DNA of 64,000 bases. Source: Toxorhynchites rutilus septentrionalis (lineage: Eukaryota > Arthropoda > Insecta > Diptera > Culicidae). Numbering within the stretch: the stretch's first letter is position 1; each line of letters begins with the position of its first letter. A model generated the notes under the pieces. The model was not told the origin of the DNA and did not search any database. It was given only the letters and a program-made list of their open reading frames with translations. A program made the position numbers and the translations under genes. Of this stretch, positions 1-11,728 are shown in pieces. The stretch is taken from NCBI RefSeq assembly GCF_029784135.1, contig NC_073745.1:275816166-275880165 (forward strand), written 5' to 3'.

Positions 1-826
1 CGAAGATGCGCCACGCTCCGGAAGGCCTGTCGTCGAAAATTGCGACAAAATCGCTGAATTAGCCGAGAAAGACCGGCATAGTAGCAGCCGTAGCATCGGT
101 CAAGAGCTGGGGATAAGTCATCAAACCGTTATTAACCATTTGAAGAAGCTTGGATTCACAAAGAAGCTCGATGTATGGGTGCCACACACGTTGACGCAAA
201 AAAACATCTTTGACCGTATCGACGCATGTGAATCGCTGCTGAATCGCAACAAAATCGACCCGTTTCTGAAGCGGATGATGACTGGCGATGAAAAGTGGGT
301 CACTTACGACAACGTGAAGCGCAAACGGTCGTGGTCGAAGCCCGCTGAAGCGGCTTAGACGGTGGCCAAGCCCTCATTAACGGCCAGGAAGGTTCTGCTG
401 TGTGTTTGGTGGTATTGTCAAGGAATAATCTATTATGAGCTGCTTCCCTATGGCCAACAACTGGACCGCTTGAAGGTAGCACTCATGAAGAAGAGGCCAT
501 CTTTGATAAACAGAGGCCGCATTGTCTTCCATCAGGACAACGCCAGGCCACACACTTCTTTGGTGACGCGCCAGAAGCTCCGGGAGCTCGGATGGAAGGT
601 TCTTTTGCATCCGCCGTATAGTCCGGGCCTTGCACCAAATGACTACTATTTATGTCCATGGCGAACGAGCTAGGTAGTCAGAAGTTAGCCACAAAAGAGG
701 CCTGTGAAAATTGGCTATCCGAGTTTTTTGCCAATAAGGAAGCGAGCTTTCTATAACAGGGGTGTTATGAAGTTGGCATCTCGTTGGGAACAAGTCATCG
801 AACAAAATGGCGCATATTTGACTTAA
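1..826 (+). pseudogene. Mariner transposase, 5'-truncated and broken
   Basis: DDE transposase of the mariner family (cut-and-paste at TA). The frame enters from the left edge with a helix-turn-helix region (RSIGQELGISHQTVINHL), then the signature WVPHTL (family form WVPHEL), catalytic TGDEKW near 283-300, HQDNARPH near 531-555 and YSPGLAPNDYY near 616-650. Thirty-four residues separate the second and third aspartates, the D34D spacing of mariner. A stop codon lies at 357-359 (after PAEAA) and the frame is lost after 670; C-terminal motifs reappear to GAYLT and a stop at 824-826. It is inactive. It belongs to the same broad group as the copy at 42642-43621, but their TIRs differ, so they are separate lineages. 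Confidence 0.9.
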
Positions 827-902
827 AACAGATGATTGTAACTAATTTTATGAACAAATGAAAATTCAAAAAAAATACCGCAGGACTTTTTTGACAGCCT
901 AA
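1..902 (+). mobile_element. Mariner element, right-hand part with 3' TIR
   Basis: The element starts outside the window. The right terminus reads ACTTTTTTGACAGCCTAA and ends at 902, followed by TA at 903-904, so the TIR starts TTAGGCTGTCAAAAAAG when read inward, as in many mariners. The left TIR cannot be seen. Confidence 0.75.
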
Positions 903-1019
903 TATTAATTTTAGTACGCGTGGTGTGGTATGTTACACTGTTTAGTTAAAACCACGGACCAATGATTCATCGGCCTATAAAGCACATTAGGCGTCGTCAC
1001 AAATTCTATATTCCTGACG

Positions 1020-1700
1020 ATGCTTGTAAAACTGGAGCGCAAACGATCCATGGTTGCTCGAATTCATTGCTCTGATGGACGGTTATGTCCACCATAAGAT
1101 GGACGAAGCGCGCGATGAGTTCCCCGAACTAAACCATAGTTCTGGTGAAATTATTCGACGTAATTTTCGACGGTTTTTAAGCATTATCGAAGTTCATCAA
1201 TCGTCGCTGGCTTGTTGGCATAGACCATATAATCGCACGACCGAGGCGGCCAATTGACTGGGCTATTTCGTGAGATAACACGATCACCATATTTGGTTTT
1301 CAATAAATCGATTGTTAAATTCGCTGTGTGACTTGTGGCGCCGTCCTGTTGAAACCACATATTGTCCAAGTCCATATCATCCAATTCGGGCAAAAAATAT
1401 TCGGTCATCATTGAGCGTTGACGATTCCCATTCACAGTAACGTGTCGGTATTGATCATCACGGAAGAAGTACGGCCCAATGATGCCGCCGAACCATAAAC
1501 CGCACCAAACCGTATATTTTTCGGGATGCAATGGTGACTCATGGAGTACGTGTGGATTTCTGCCAATAACCAATAACGCATATTTTGCTTATTGACGAAG
1601 CCGTTCAGCCAGAAATGAGCCTCATCGCTGAAAATGATTTTTCGATGAAAGTCCGGATAATTTTGAAGTTGTTCCTGACTGAAGAGAAATGTCAAGAGAG
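1020..1700 (-). pseudogene. Tc1/mariner-group (IS630-like) transposase remnant
   Basis: Minus-strand remnant of a transposase common in insect genomes. Readable blocks in order are DFHRKIIFSDEAHFWLNGF (first catalytic Asp), PEKYTVWCGLWFGGIIGPYF, VTVNGNRQRSMMTEYF, MWFQQDGATSHTA (second Asp) and NWPPRSCD followed at once by YMVYANKPATIDELR. In the family the segment with LTPLDYFLWG lies between those last blocks; about 14 codons carrying the third acidic residue are missing. A frameshift near 1560 joins the two halves, and the C-terminal region below about 1185 is degenerate with stops. The N-terminal DNA-binding region is absent upstream of about 1700. No TIRs were found. Confidence 0.8.
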
Positions 1701-2121
1701 CGGGAAAAAATATGGCGTCCCTATCCCTATCGGTCTACTTTTGTAGCGTCCCTATTGAAATACCCGTTGATTCACAGTACGGAAATCTTAATAGGAGTCT
1801 TACTACAATGTGGACAAATTGGCTGAAAAAAAAACAAATAAAATAAAAATAGGTCGAAAATTCTTTGATTGTTTGATTTTTTCTAACTTTGGAATTGAAA
1901 ATGAAAATCATCCCGGAATTCTTTTTCCATCTGCATGTCTCTTCACCGATGCATGTGGACATTATTCCACACAACTTGCAACAAATAATGAACCAGAAAA
2001 CTTTCTGTAATCTAACGTATATATCGATAAGCGCCGGTGACAGGTATCACTGGGTAAGTTAAGAAAGTAACTGACGTGGCGATGGAGAATCTCATAGACC
2101 GGCAAATTGTGAGGAATAATC

Positions 2122-2891
2122 CAGTGCTATGGAGTCGGAGAAAAATTTCCCAACTCCGACTCCGACTCCTGCAGACAAAAACCAAATAATTCGAAACCAG
2201 ATTTTTCATTAGAATGTTTTTTTTTTATTTATTGCATCCCACATCCACAGCTACCGTTCATGAATTAACGATATAAATAAAGATGAAGACGGATGTGTTT
2301 TCTGTTTTTCATTTTTCACTCCTGTTGTGATCCTACTATGATTTCACAGATATAATCACACGTTTGTCTTGAATAATTGTCGTAAAGCATCACACCAAAT
2401 TTTATTCAATTTTTGTATGCCTGCAGTGGGTCAAGAAGTGGTGAGGGTCGAGTGGTAACAGATAATAATCGCGACGTCTCTGTTTCGAATCTCGATGTTG
2501 CTTTTCATGTTTTTATTTTTGACTGGGTGCGTGTTGGAAAATGGAAAAATGTCTTCAAATTGATTGGTCTCATTTTACTGACATTGTCCGTAAGATGAAT
2601 TATAACATTATCTGTTCTTGCAGTCACAAAAATGTTAGAGTATCTGGTGACCCCTGGTTGGGTGTATCGTTGATGTGGATGATTTTGCTGTTCTACGATG
2701 TTTTTGCGAAGTATTATTCCCATATAGTTCGCATTTTCAACCATGATGGTAACACACAAAATGAATATAAAGTTTCTTTTTCATGAAATAAAATTTTGTT
2801 TATTGAGCTAAATATTTAAATATTGGGTGTTATAACTAAAAGTCGGAGTCGGTGTCGGTAAAATTTTTCCGACTCCGACTCCATAGCCCTG
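2122..2891. mobile_element. Non-autonomous hAT element (770 bp)
   Basis: The termini are CAGTGCTATGGAGTCGGAG on the left and the complement of CAGGGCTATGGAGTCGGAG on the right. The element is flanked by an exact 8-bp duplication GAATAATC (2114-2121 and 2892-2899). CAGNG termini and 8-bp duplications define hAT elements; this TIR resembles the Tip100/Zaphod type (from memory). No transposase is recognisable inside; the frames there look random. Confidence 0.92.
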
Positions 2892-3359
2892 GAATAATCT
2901 CGATGTGCACCGGTGAAAAGACAAGCAGCTGGAGAAAAGATTTTCAGATGATAAAAAAAATTTATTAAAAGTTTTTTAGATAGAACTTATCAAAGATTTC
3001 TCTTACTAAAATCGATACGCCATTTTCAAAAGTTACACTCGAGTAAAAAAAAAATCCCAAATGCTGTGGAAAACTCATATTTCCTCCAACCCAAACGGAA
3101 TACAAACTTTCATTCGCATTTGCATGCATTTTAGGGACGATTTCTTTTGCAATTGTTCATATTTATTATATTACCTTCAGAAAAAATATAATAAATTCCA
3201 TAGGCGGATATCACTGGTAAGATAACCGCTATTGCACTTCATGTTGTGTCGTATATTTACTTTACGCGATATTGGCTGCATACCCAAGTAACCATAAGCA
3301 TTAACGTTTAGCTCTATTGTAGCACTAATCTGTAATGCCAAATGTTAATATATCCGTGT
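2892..3359. other. AT-rich spacer, no gene seen
   Basis: AT-rich sequence with homopolymer runs; no coding, RNA or element signature recognised. Confidence 0.5.
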
Positions 3360-3439
3360 TTATGCTAATTTCAATTCATTTATCTTTATCAATAGTGGTC
3401 TAGATAACGAGTTCCGATTGATTCGATGGTTTTTCCCTA

Positions 3440-3795
3440 GAAAAAAACGGAAGAAAAAGTCGCAGGAGGGTTGTGTCCGAGACACGACCGCATATTTGAC
3501 GTAGGATTCCGTTAGGCTATCTGTTGATTTTAGATATGTTTGAAGAATTACATCATTAAACTCTTTGATAATGATTTGGTAGCTCTGACAAGGTCCGTAT
3601 TGTTTGGTTGTTGAGTATTTTTGGTTCACACCACCAGTGTTTACCGAGTGATGATGACAGAAGGATGGTAAACAATCGTTGGATGATGCGTATCAGATAA
3701 AAGATACCGAAGTGGGACGAGATATGATGAAAACCGCCCTCTGTGATCCTAGACGAGATGCCTCCTGTGTTGTGTATGGATGAAATAAATAAAAA
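3440..3795 (-). repeat. Dispersed repeat with decayed histone-type stem-loop, copy 1
   Basis: On the minus strand this matches the plus-strand segment 9445-9815 over most of its length: the blocks beginning CATCCATACACAACACAGG, the CATCATCACTCGGT block, CAACAACCA, and the closing block with TCCTACGTCAAATATGCGG. At the position where the other copy has a perfect stem-loop, this copy has a mutated one. The frames running through it are probably not genes. Confidence 0.7.
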
Positions 3796-4324
3796 AAAAC
3801 TCATCAATGTAATATAAGATAATTACCAATACCGAACACAATTATCAATTTTTCTCATCAGTAAAACATGTTAATTTAATATAGAAAACACATATTTGAA
3901 ATAGAAAAGGTAATTTTCTTTTATAATTTTTTACTTTCTAAATGTTGGGTTGAATAAACATTAATTTCAATTGGACTAACAACAACTAATACTATATGTA
4001 GAGCATATGGGAAATAACTTTTTCTAATGTTTCTTCACACTTCCAATTTTTCTCGCCGTATAAACTTTCCTTGGGTGAAAATTAACACAACAAAACAGAC
4101 AGCTTAAACAAAACGACCCGTTCTCGAGCGGGAACACATCTTGGTTTTTATTTATGAAAATTGAAATAAATCTTTTCATATACCAACTCATTTTTAACAC
4201 AACTGCTACCATTCACAATGCACGATCGGTCATTGATATGAAATTTCACGAGCCACAAACATTAAAGTTCCAAATTGAAATTTTATTTGCTAGAATTAAT
4301 CGTATCACTAACCTTACTTGCCAT

Positions 4325-4560
4325 ATAAAATGCCCCCGACTTGCATATATTTGCAATGCCGATTCCCCAGGCAGCTTGGTTTTGATGTCTCTGTTAGGGA
4401 ACAAATTTCGGTGGGAGCAAAAGTTTCCCCTACTGTCATGTATTTGCAATGTCGATTTCCCCCAGGTAGCTTGGTTTAGATGTCTCTGTTAGGGAACACA
4501 TTTCGGTAGAAACAAAAGTTCTTCCTACTTTCATGTGTCGATTTGATGTTATTGTTTGGA
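4325..4560 (+). repeat. Tandem repeat of an approximately 100-bp dispersed unit
   Basis: Two consecutive units contain TGCAATGCCGATTTCC, GCTTGGTTTTGATGTC, TGTTAGGGAACA and CATTTCGGTRGRARCAAAA blocks. The same unit recurs inverted at 7330-7560 and, more diverged, at 12935-13195 and 17400-17540. Function unknown. Confidence 0.7.
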
Positions 4561-5874
4561 CTTGGATCCTCATTGGTAAGTGCCTCTATTTCTGCTTCTA
4601 CCAATGATTTGGGCATTCGGGGATGCTCGCTGTCTTCGATAGGATGAAGTTTTGTTCACTTGAATGTCTGCATTAGCGAGAAAAACACCGTTATCAATAA
4701 GACCGAGTTAACCATAATGACGTTTTTGATAAAAAATTACTACTTCACCCAATGAAAAAGGCGGGCTTCTTTTTGTACGCTTGATACGTCATCGTGAATT
4801 GCAGACTTGTTAATCCCATTAAAAAGCTTTACCTGGGGCTGAGTGTGAATAAAACAACGAAAGGAAATGTCAAGGTTTGTGACCAACTTGAAATCAAGTA
4901 TTAGTCCTACGAGGAAAACAATGCCTTTGTGATTCTTTATCAATATCCAGTCAAGGTGCTTTTTGTCCTACGGACAATGTTTATTATTTGATGGAAACTC
5001 AGTCCACTTTCATATGCTAATCTAATAATGGCAAAACCTTCTTGCAGTTACTTTGTTACCCAAGACCCTCCGTAAGTAGGATTCTATCTAAAACCAAAAT
5101 CTGTTCCTCCGTTTGGCGCATTATCGTGCTTGCAACCGATTCCGAATATAATGGACAAAAACCAGTGGGGTGACATTCGACATTCTCTGTTTGACGACCA
5201 TTCGATACGTCGAAGTTTTGTCTAAAACCGGTGAGGGGGTTTGGTTCAGCTGCGCAAAAACAAGTACATAAGGGAAATATACTCTACATCAGACCAGGGT
5301 GAGCAGAGCATGGATGAATGAATGAATGAACGAATCCAGGCTATCAGGAAAAACCTTGGCCCAATTGTTTGCAGCGTTTCCACTTCCTTCGCATGTGTCC
5401 CCGAACATTCATGGACACGGTTAAGGCTAACACCGGAACCCCCATCCCCCCCGATTTGCCTCCGTTTTCCTCCTTTTTCCACCATTCAGTTGAATGCTAT
5501 TGACGGGTTTGAATTAGTTTCAGTCGGAATGGATTCCACTGATAGGGATTGTAATGCACTCGGAAACTGCACGACTACTTGTGGGGTTAACACGAACACG
5601 GGATTTTTAATGAAAGTGTGATGTTAGTGGTTTCAGGGGAACTAAATCTTCTGCGTGACAATATAAATAATGGTTAATTTTAGTTTTCCACCACATGTTG
5701 CTATTTGGTTTTGAATGATTGCTAGAATTTATTATGGAAATGCTTATTCCGCAATTCAACTTGTAGCGTTCACATAATGCAGTTTCGACACGACAGCTTT
5801 AAATTGTTGGAACAAAAACGTTTCACGGGCGAGGTAAGGCGAGGTAACTGGTGGTAATCAATTCAACAAAATCC
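4561..5874. other. No gene recognised
   Basis: Mixed sequence, somewhat GC-richer at 5340-5500. A 99-codon plus-strand frame at 5322-5621 has no recognisable motif, and its proline-rich stretch comes from a local C-rich run. I see no splice-supported exon. Confidence 0.4.
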
Positions 5875-5876
5875 TA

Positions 5877-6995
5877 CACTGGAGGAAAACATTAGTAAAT
5901 GCAGCTACCAAATCTTTAGTAGTTGAAACATTGGTAAAATGTACGCATTTTTTGTACATATTACCAAAACTTTGTAAAACGGATGTCTTATGCAATACAC
6001 ATCCCTACTAAAGATTCGTACATTTTACTTCATAGCATGTGTAACCTTGATTGTTTTCATTTCTAGGAACTGTAATGTGCGTACTTCGCAGTCGTCGTTT
6101 CTCTTGAGGAAACAAAGCTATTCGGAGGTAAGTATTTTTTTGGTTTTTATTAGATTCAAATATATGTAACTTTTTTTTCTCTTCGGCGAAAACAAATTCT
6201 CGACCACAAAGATATCGAGAACTTATTTTCGCTGCGGGAAAACAAAAGTTTAATTCGTTGTATTGAAATCTTAATAGACCGAATCTTATAAAAATAAACT
6301 TCAACACAATCCTTTCCCTTTTAATTTTCAGCTTCTAACCTTGGATTTAAATTGTACAGTTGACTGGTGGAATATTTAATGTATATTAGACTGAGCATGT
6401 GCAACACAAATAAATCTCAGGTAATCACAAATGTTTCATCACAAACCCATATTTATAACTAACCATAATCATACATCAGGAAACGGGAGAGCAAATAATG
6501 CGGATTAAATGTACTGCGATCTGGTCCCATCAACTGCCAACTAATCAGTTGTTCCTGTCCTAAAGGATGAAAATGTGCAACAGGAAAAGGAGCAGAACCT
6601 TGATGAGTGAGGGTTTGAAAAAACATATGAGATTGATTCGGTCGAGGCTGCGATTAAATCTGTCTATTTGCACGAGCAATGTTTAGATGTAGAATGTAGG
6701 ATGTAGGAAATTACTGTTAAAAGATAATGTGTGATTGAAGATAGCTTTATAAATAAGAATTAATTATCAAAAACATGATGTCATTATCCCTTATCATTAT
6801 CTCTTACAAATAAAAAACAACGTTTTCACTGATGCTATTCCAATGGTGGGCCAACATGCCCACCATCCTACAAAAATAATGCCTACAAATTTCCTTTTGT
6901 AAGATGTACCAATGATTAGTAGGGTAGAAAATGACGAACGAATTGGTAACATTTACGAAAAAAATCGTCATATATACTAAATTTTCCTCTCAGTG
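5877..6995. mobile_element. TIR element starting CACTG (about 1.1 kb)
   Basis: The left end CACTGGAGGAAAACATTAG and right end (read inward) CACTGAGAGGAAAATTTAG match over their first 20 or so bases with small gaps, and weaker inverted similarity continues inward. TA occurs on both sides (5875-5876 and 6996-6997). No transposase was seen. CACTG termini with a 2-bp duplication could fit a CACTA-like element, but that class is a guess. Confidence 0.7.
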
Positions 6996-7329
6996 TACAC
7001 TAATTAACTACACTAAGCCAAATACCTGTGTATTTTTTTTTGTTTTTGCGGTCTGTGGTTTGAGTTCCTGAAAATTTCGTCTTCACAATTTATCACCAAA
7101 TTCGTTTTTTTTCACTCTTTTAAACTCCAATGTGATTACCATTTCTGCGAAAATGTTTTTTCGAATTTTCCAATTCCTCTCACCAACTCACGTTTCATAC
7201 CTAAAACATTTCGGTTAAGTTTTCATAAAAAAGTACCAAAATTATTAATAGAATGGTATTTTTCATTAGATAAACAATTGAATAACTGTAAAATGTTCTG
7301 CGTTATCTAAACGCCTTAACTGCCTCGTT
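6996..7329. other. AT-rich spacer, no gene seen
   Basis: AT-rich with T and A runs; nothing recognised. Confidence 0.45.
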
Positions 7330-7560
7330 TTGATTGGCCCGATTGACGGTTTCTCCAACACAGAATTCAAAACTAAACAGCCTTGGGGAAATCGGTATTG
7401 CAAATACATGCAAGTAGGGGGAGTTTTGTTCTCACCGAAATGTGTTCCCTAACACAGACTTCAAAACCAAGCAGCGTTGAAGAAATCGGCATTGTAAATA
7501 CATGGCAGATGATTTGTTCCCGCCGAAATGTGTTCCCTAACACGGACCAAGATGCCTTAC
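7330..7560 (-). repeat. Dispersed approximately 100-bp unit, inverted tandem copies
   Basis: Two units in the opposite orientation to 4325-4560, with the shared blocks GAAATCGGYATTG, AAATACATG, CGAAATGTGTTCCCTAACA and CTTCAAAACCAAGCAG. Confidence 0.7.
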
Positions 7561-7614
7561 ATTATATTGCATTTGTTCAAATTCCCTACTCACACAGCAA
7601 ATATGTTGAATTCA

Positions 7615-7735
7615 ATTGAATTCGAAATTTTTTTCATTCAATCAATAATTTAATCAATACAAACAAATGATTACTAAGCCAACAGTAGTCCCACGTCAAG
7701 CTTGCGGTTATATCATAGATATAACCCAGCCATTT
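7615..7735 (-). repeat. Dispersed repeat shared with 15990-16110
   Basis: Minus-strand sequence with the blocks TTGACGTGGGACTACTG, TTGGCTTAGTA and TGTATTGATTAAATTATTG. The plus strand at 16011-16075 carries near-identical blocks. Confidence 0.6.
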
Positions 7736-7744
7736 TTTTTTTGA

Positions 7745-8625
7745 AAAAAATAATACTAATCCTATTTTTGTTTAAAGTGAAGATAGCGATATTGTGTATA
7801 AAATATGATCTTTAGTCGAAGATGTCAACTTTTTATCATTTATAGGAATATATGGAATTTTTGTATCAAGACTCATGGAAAACCTAACGAGTAGAAACAT
7901 TTTTGTGTGTAGATTATCACGTTTGACGTGTTCTTGACATGTTTTTAAATACAAATAAACATGTTTTTAAATGCAAGTTTGCGGAACTTGTCAATCGCGA
8001 TAATTTACACATAAAAATGTTATGAGTTAAACATTAGTAGTAATTTTTCAAAGTAAATATGAAAAAGTTCTTGCTAGGAAAACTCTCTCCCTGTAGCAGT
8101 GCCCTTCTTCCGACGTATGAACAAGTAGGTAATTGTATGGGCTCTTCAAGTATATTTTATTCAAAATTTTAAAATACATTTACAAAATACAAATTATGAA
8201 CAAAAATTATATGAACTATCATGTAACTATCAACAAGTCACCCATACACCGGGAGAAGGGCACTTCTACAGGGAAAATGTTTTCCTAGAAACAACTTTCA
8301 TTTTGTTTTCTTTGACAAATTACTATTAATGTTTAACTCGTAAGATTTTGGAGTGTAAATTATAACGATTGACATATTTTGCAAACTTTTTTATATTTAA
8401 CAACACGTCAAATGCATGTCAAACGCGAGAATTTACGAGAAGTTTTTCAGGAGTCTGCACACAAAAATGCCATATATTCCAGAAACTGTTAAAGACATAA
8501 AGTTAACATCTGCGAGAAAAGTTCATATTTAAATATGATCTGAAACTTTGTCGAATACAATATATCGTTATCTTGATTTTAAACAAAAATGGAATCAGTT
8601 ATAATTTAAAAAAAACATGTAAAAT
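7745..8625. mobile_element. Long foldback element
   Basis: Two imperfect arms of almost 400 bp (about 7745-8130 and 8225-8625) are reverse complements around a spacer of about 95 bp. Matching landmarks are ATTTTTGTTTAAA near both outer ends, GGAATATATGG, CGTTTGACRTG, AGTTAAACATTARTAGTAAT, CTAGGAAAAC and GTAGMAGTGCCCTTC nearest the loop. No protein is encoded. A transcript would fold into a very long hairpin. A further piece of the arm end follows at 8630-8720, and another lies at 50343-50440. Confidence 0.8.
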
Positions 8626-8994
8626 GTTGGAAAAAAAATTTCCTGTAAAAGTACTCATCTTCCGATGTATGGATGACTTGTTGGAAATTGTAAGGGCTAT
8701 TCATTTTATTTTTTATTTTTTTGAGAATTAAAAAAAAACGTTTTCGAGAAAAATGAATTTAAATTTTAAAATTTTTTTTGAGGTGTAATTTTTGGTATTT
8801 TTGGTACTAATTACCTACTTTCACGTAGCATTGACTGGTATACTGAAAAGTTTGAAAAAACATTGAATATTGGAACACTTTGATTTCAAATGGGGTGGAT
8901 TTTGACGTAGGATTACGTCTTTCGGGAACATATTGGGGTACAAATTGAATATCGAAAATCGAGCACATCGTGAAAATTGTCCAATTTCAAACGC

Positions 8995-9372
8995 TTATTG
9001 CTCAGTCATTTCATGATGGATTGATGAAATTTTTGCCTCAATCAATTTCGACACTCCATAACATTTTTTTACATTGAATTAAATAATATATGTCATGAAA
9101 CTAACTATCGAATAATTGGAAAATCTCAACCCCTATCCTAACGGAAATACCCACTTCTGATTGGTCGAAATTGACGACACATGCGGCGGCTCACGTACTT
9201 ACAACTATTAGTCAGTTATTTCCTGATCGATTTACGATATATTTGCATCAATCGATCTGAGCACTCCATAAGGATTCATCACAATTGATAAAATAATATA
9301 TCATATGAAACTAACTAGCAAACAATAAAAAAAATCTCCAAACGGAAATACCTCGTTCTGATTGGTCATAAT
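8995..9372 (+). repeat. Tandem duplication, two units of about 165 bp
   Basis: Segments of about 8998-9165 and 9213-9368 align through CAGTYATTTC, ATTTTTGCMTCAATCRAT, GCACTCCATAA, AAATAATATATSRTATGAAACTAAC and CGGAAATACC-CTTCTGATTGGTC. The units differ by many substitutions, so the duplication is old. Confidence 0.75.
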
Positions 9373-9444
9373 TTTTTTTTCTGCTGAGAAAACTTGATAT
9401 TTGTGTTCGATAATGATAATTATCTCATATTACATAGATGATTT

Positions 9445-9815
9445 TTTTATCTTTATTACATCCATACATAACACAGGAGCCAGCTCGTCCAGGGCCACAG
9501 AGGGCGGCTTTCATCATACCTCATTCCACTCAGGCATCTTCTATCGTGATACGCACCATCAAATGACCAATCACCATCTTTCTATCATTATCACTCGGTT
9601 ATAGACATTGGTGGAGTGAACAAACAATACCTAACAACCAGACAAAACGGCCCTTTTCAGGGCCACCAAATCACTATCGAAGAGTTTAACAATGTAATTC
9701 TTCGAACATATCCAAAATCAGTATGTAACAGATAACCTACGCAATCTACGCAATCCTACGTCAACTATGCGGTCGTGTCTCGGACGCAACCCCCCTGTGA
9801 CTTTTTTTTTGTGCC
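9445..9815 (+). repeat. Dispersed repeat with histone-type stem-loop, copy 2
   Basis: Counterpart of 3440-3795 in the opposite orientation. It ends with a block containing TCCTACGTCAACTATGCGG and TGTCTCGGACGCAACCC. It includes the stem-loop listed separately. No histone reading frame was recognised upstream within the repeat. Confidence 0.7.
9650..9665 (+). other. Histone-mRNA-type 3' stem-loop sequence
   Basis: GGCCCTTTTCAGGGCC forms a 6-bp stem with a TTTC loop, is preceded by CAAAAC and followed by ACCAAA. This matches the metazoan replication-dependent histone 3' stem-loop bound by SLBP. With no histone frame beside it, it is probably a relic carried by a repeat; chance is less likely because both stem and flanks fit. 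Confidence 0.55.
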
Positions 9816-9849
9816 CATCACTGTATGCCATGATGCCTTGTTCATTTCA

Positions 9850-10005
9850 TTCATTTATCATGGAATTCCAAAATATGTAAACGGCATATTGTTCAATCGA
9901 CGTTATCGCAGCAAATTGTTGTCAACATTTTGCCTAAAGATTGTACCCCGACACGCCTTCGAGGCTTGTGAGCCTTTCTCAACCGGGGCTCTGCAATACT
10001 AAAAT
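9850..10005 (+). repeat. Dispersed repeat shared with 16140-16375
   Basis: Shared blocks are TTCCAAAATATGT, GCATATTGTTCAATCGACGT and ATCGCAGCAAATTGTT. At 16351 onward the related copy runs into a palindrome instead of the sequence seen here. Confidence 0.6.
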
Positions 10006-10010
10006 CAGTG

Positions 10011-11070
10011 CAGCGCTACATCATTTTCAGCTAAATTTTCGAAAATTTGATTGGCCAAATCAATTATATTTTCGAAGGCGAAACTGAAATCGAAATATGA
10101 TTCTTACTCTATTCCCAGTGTAGCAGCCAAAATAGAAAGTAAAACATACATTTAATTTTAACACTTTATTCACAGAACATCGTTCAAAAACACTGTACAA
10201 TAATAAAAAACACAAACACTTCAATCACTATTCCGCACACACATTTCCGCGCCTGAAATCAAAATAATTATCAATTATATATTTTTATGTAAATATCTAT
10301 GGCCACTTTTCTTCAGCGAGTGATACCTGGAAACAACCTAAAAAGACAATGTTAAATATAACATAATACTTACCTTTGAGGACCACACAACAATCACAAC
10401 AATAATAAACAACACAAGAATTGTCAGAGGCAGGAACAATATCGCTATAGAAAGTGGGGAATACAAACCTAATCATTTCTATAGCGAATATTCTAGGCCC
10501 AAACAAAGCCCAAACAAAACCCAAACAAAGGAAAGTCATAGATGTAAGAATGGTGGGTTGGTATAAATAGGGCACGCCTAACTTCATAACATCCTGTATA
10601 AAATCTGTTTGCCTGTCTGTAACTGACCATCAACGCTCCGCAGCTCCGGTCTCCAGCGAAATGTTATGCGAATATTCGGCAAAAGTAGACTCCTAAGGCC
10701 CACTGAAAAAAAGTGGTATAATGGAGAATTACGAAACTGAACACCTGAAAAATTGTGTGATATTGACAAACTTATTTACATCAAAATGGAGAAAAAGAAC
10801 ATACTAAAATTTACCCAAAAACTATAACTAAACTATACTTCTTCCACATCTCATTGGTAGAAGTGAATCTGAAGATGTAAAAATAACTTGACTATCGACC
10901 TCCTTCGAAAGAATAACCTGGTGAGTATTGTCATTCCGATCACAGAATAAAAATTCCAAAATTCACTAAATACAATCAATCAAACATCCGCTCACCTCTT
11001 GCATAAGAGCGACTAAAATTAATTCATTCATTCAATACACTCACACAATTCACTCACTCCATTGCCAACT
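10011..11070. other. No gene seen; TATA-like motif at about 10561-10570
   Basis: A TATAAATAGG sequence near 10561 is followed about 30 bases later by ordinary sequence and could be a promoter, for example in a solo LTR, but no TG...CA boundaries, duplicated flank or downstream gene were established. Confidence 0.3.
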
Positions 11071-11728
11071 AAAGGTAGGTTTAGAGTTCCCGTGAACGTG
11101 AATGCGGACAAACACTTTTTTGTTGATAATTCATCAGTCCATATAAAAACGCGAGGAAAACTTATTGAAATGATAGGAAGAAACATTTTCTTGTTCAAAA
11201 ACATGTTTTTCACAAAGATTCTGAATTTCCACCGTGGAATCGAGATGTTTGTGAACTCACCATAGTTCACCGACTTCGGTGAACGTTAGCGTGAAAACAG
11301 TGGTGAATATAGACGTCAAAATATTTCCCCGTTCATGTTCACGTTCGAATCCCAATGCATTTTCCCAATGCATTCTGAAAATTATTTCGCCGTAAAAGGA
11401 TATGTTTAGCAATTCTCAAGTTTTCAATGAAAATTTTGATATGGATGCAATTTCATTCAATCGGATCTTTGCACGAGTTGAAAAACTTCGTTGCTTCGGG
11501 TTGATTCATGAACAACTGTATATTTTATCCGAATTAATTTATTGAAGCTCTATGTTTATTTACTTCACGTTTGTTGCCGAACTTTTAATATGAACGTGAA
11601 CGTGAACAAAAACATTCTATTCACCACGATTTTTTGAGTTGTTTGTTCACAATGTAGTTCACCGTGAAATGATCGTACTATTTCACCACTTGTTCAAGTT
11701 CACGTTCACGGGAACTCTAAACCAGGCT
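11071..11728. mobile_element. TIR element rich in GTTCACGTTCAC subrepeats
   Basis: The left end AAAGGTAGGTTTAGAGTTCC and right end (read inward) AAGCCTGGTTTAGAGTTCC match and continue into CCGTGAACGTGAA. Short GTTCACG/CGTGAAC motifs recur near both ends and in the interior, as in elements whose transposase binds subterminal repeats. The target duplication is not clear. No coding capacity. Confidence 0.7.

Noticed and set aside
10561..10570. Promoter of a host gene
   Set aside because: A TATA-like word alone; no start codon, exon or LTR boundary could be tied to it.
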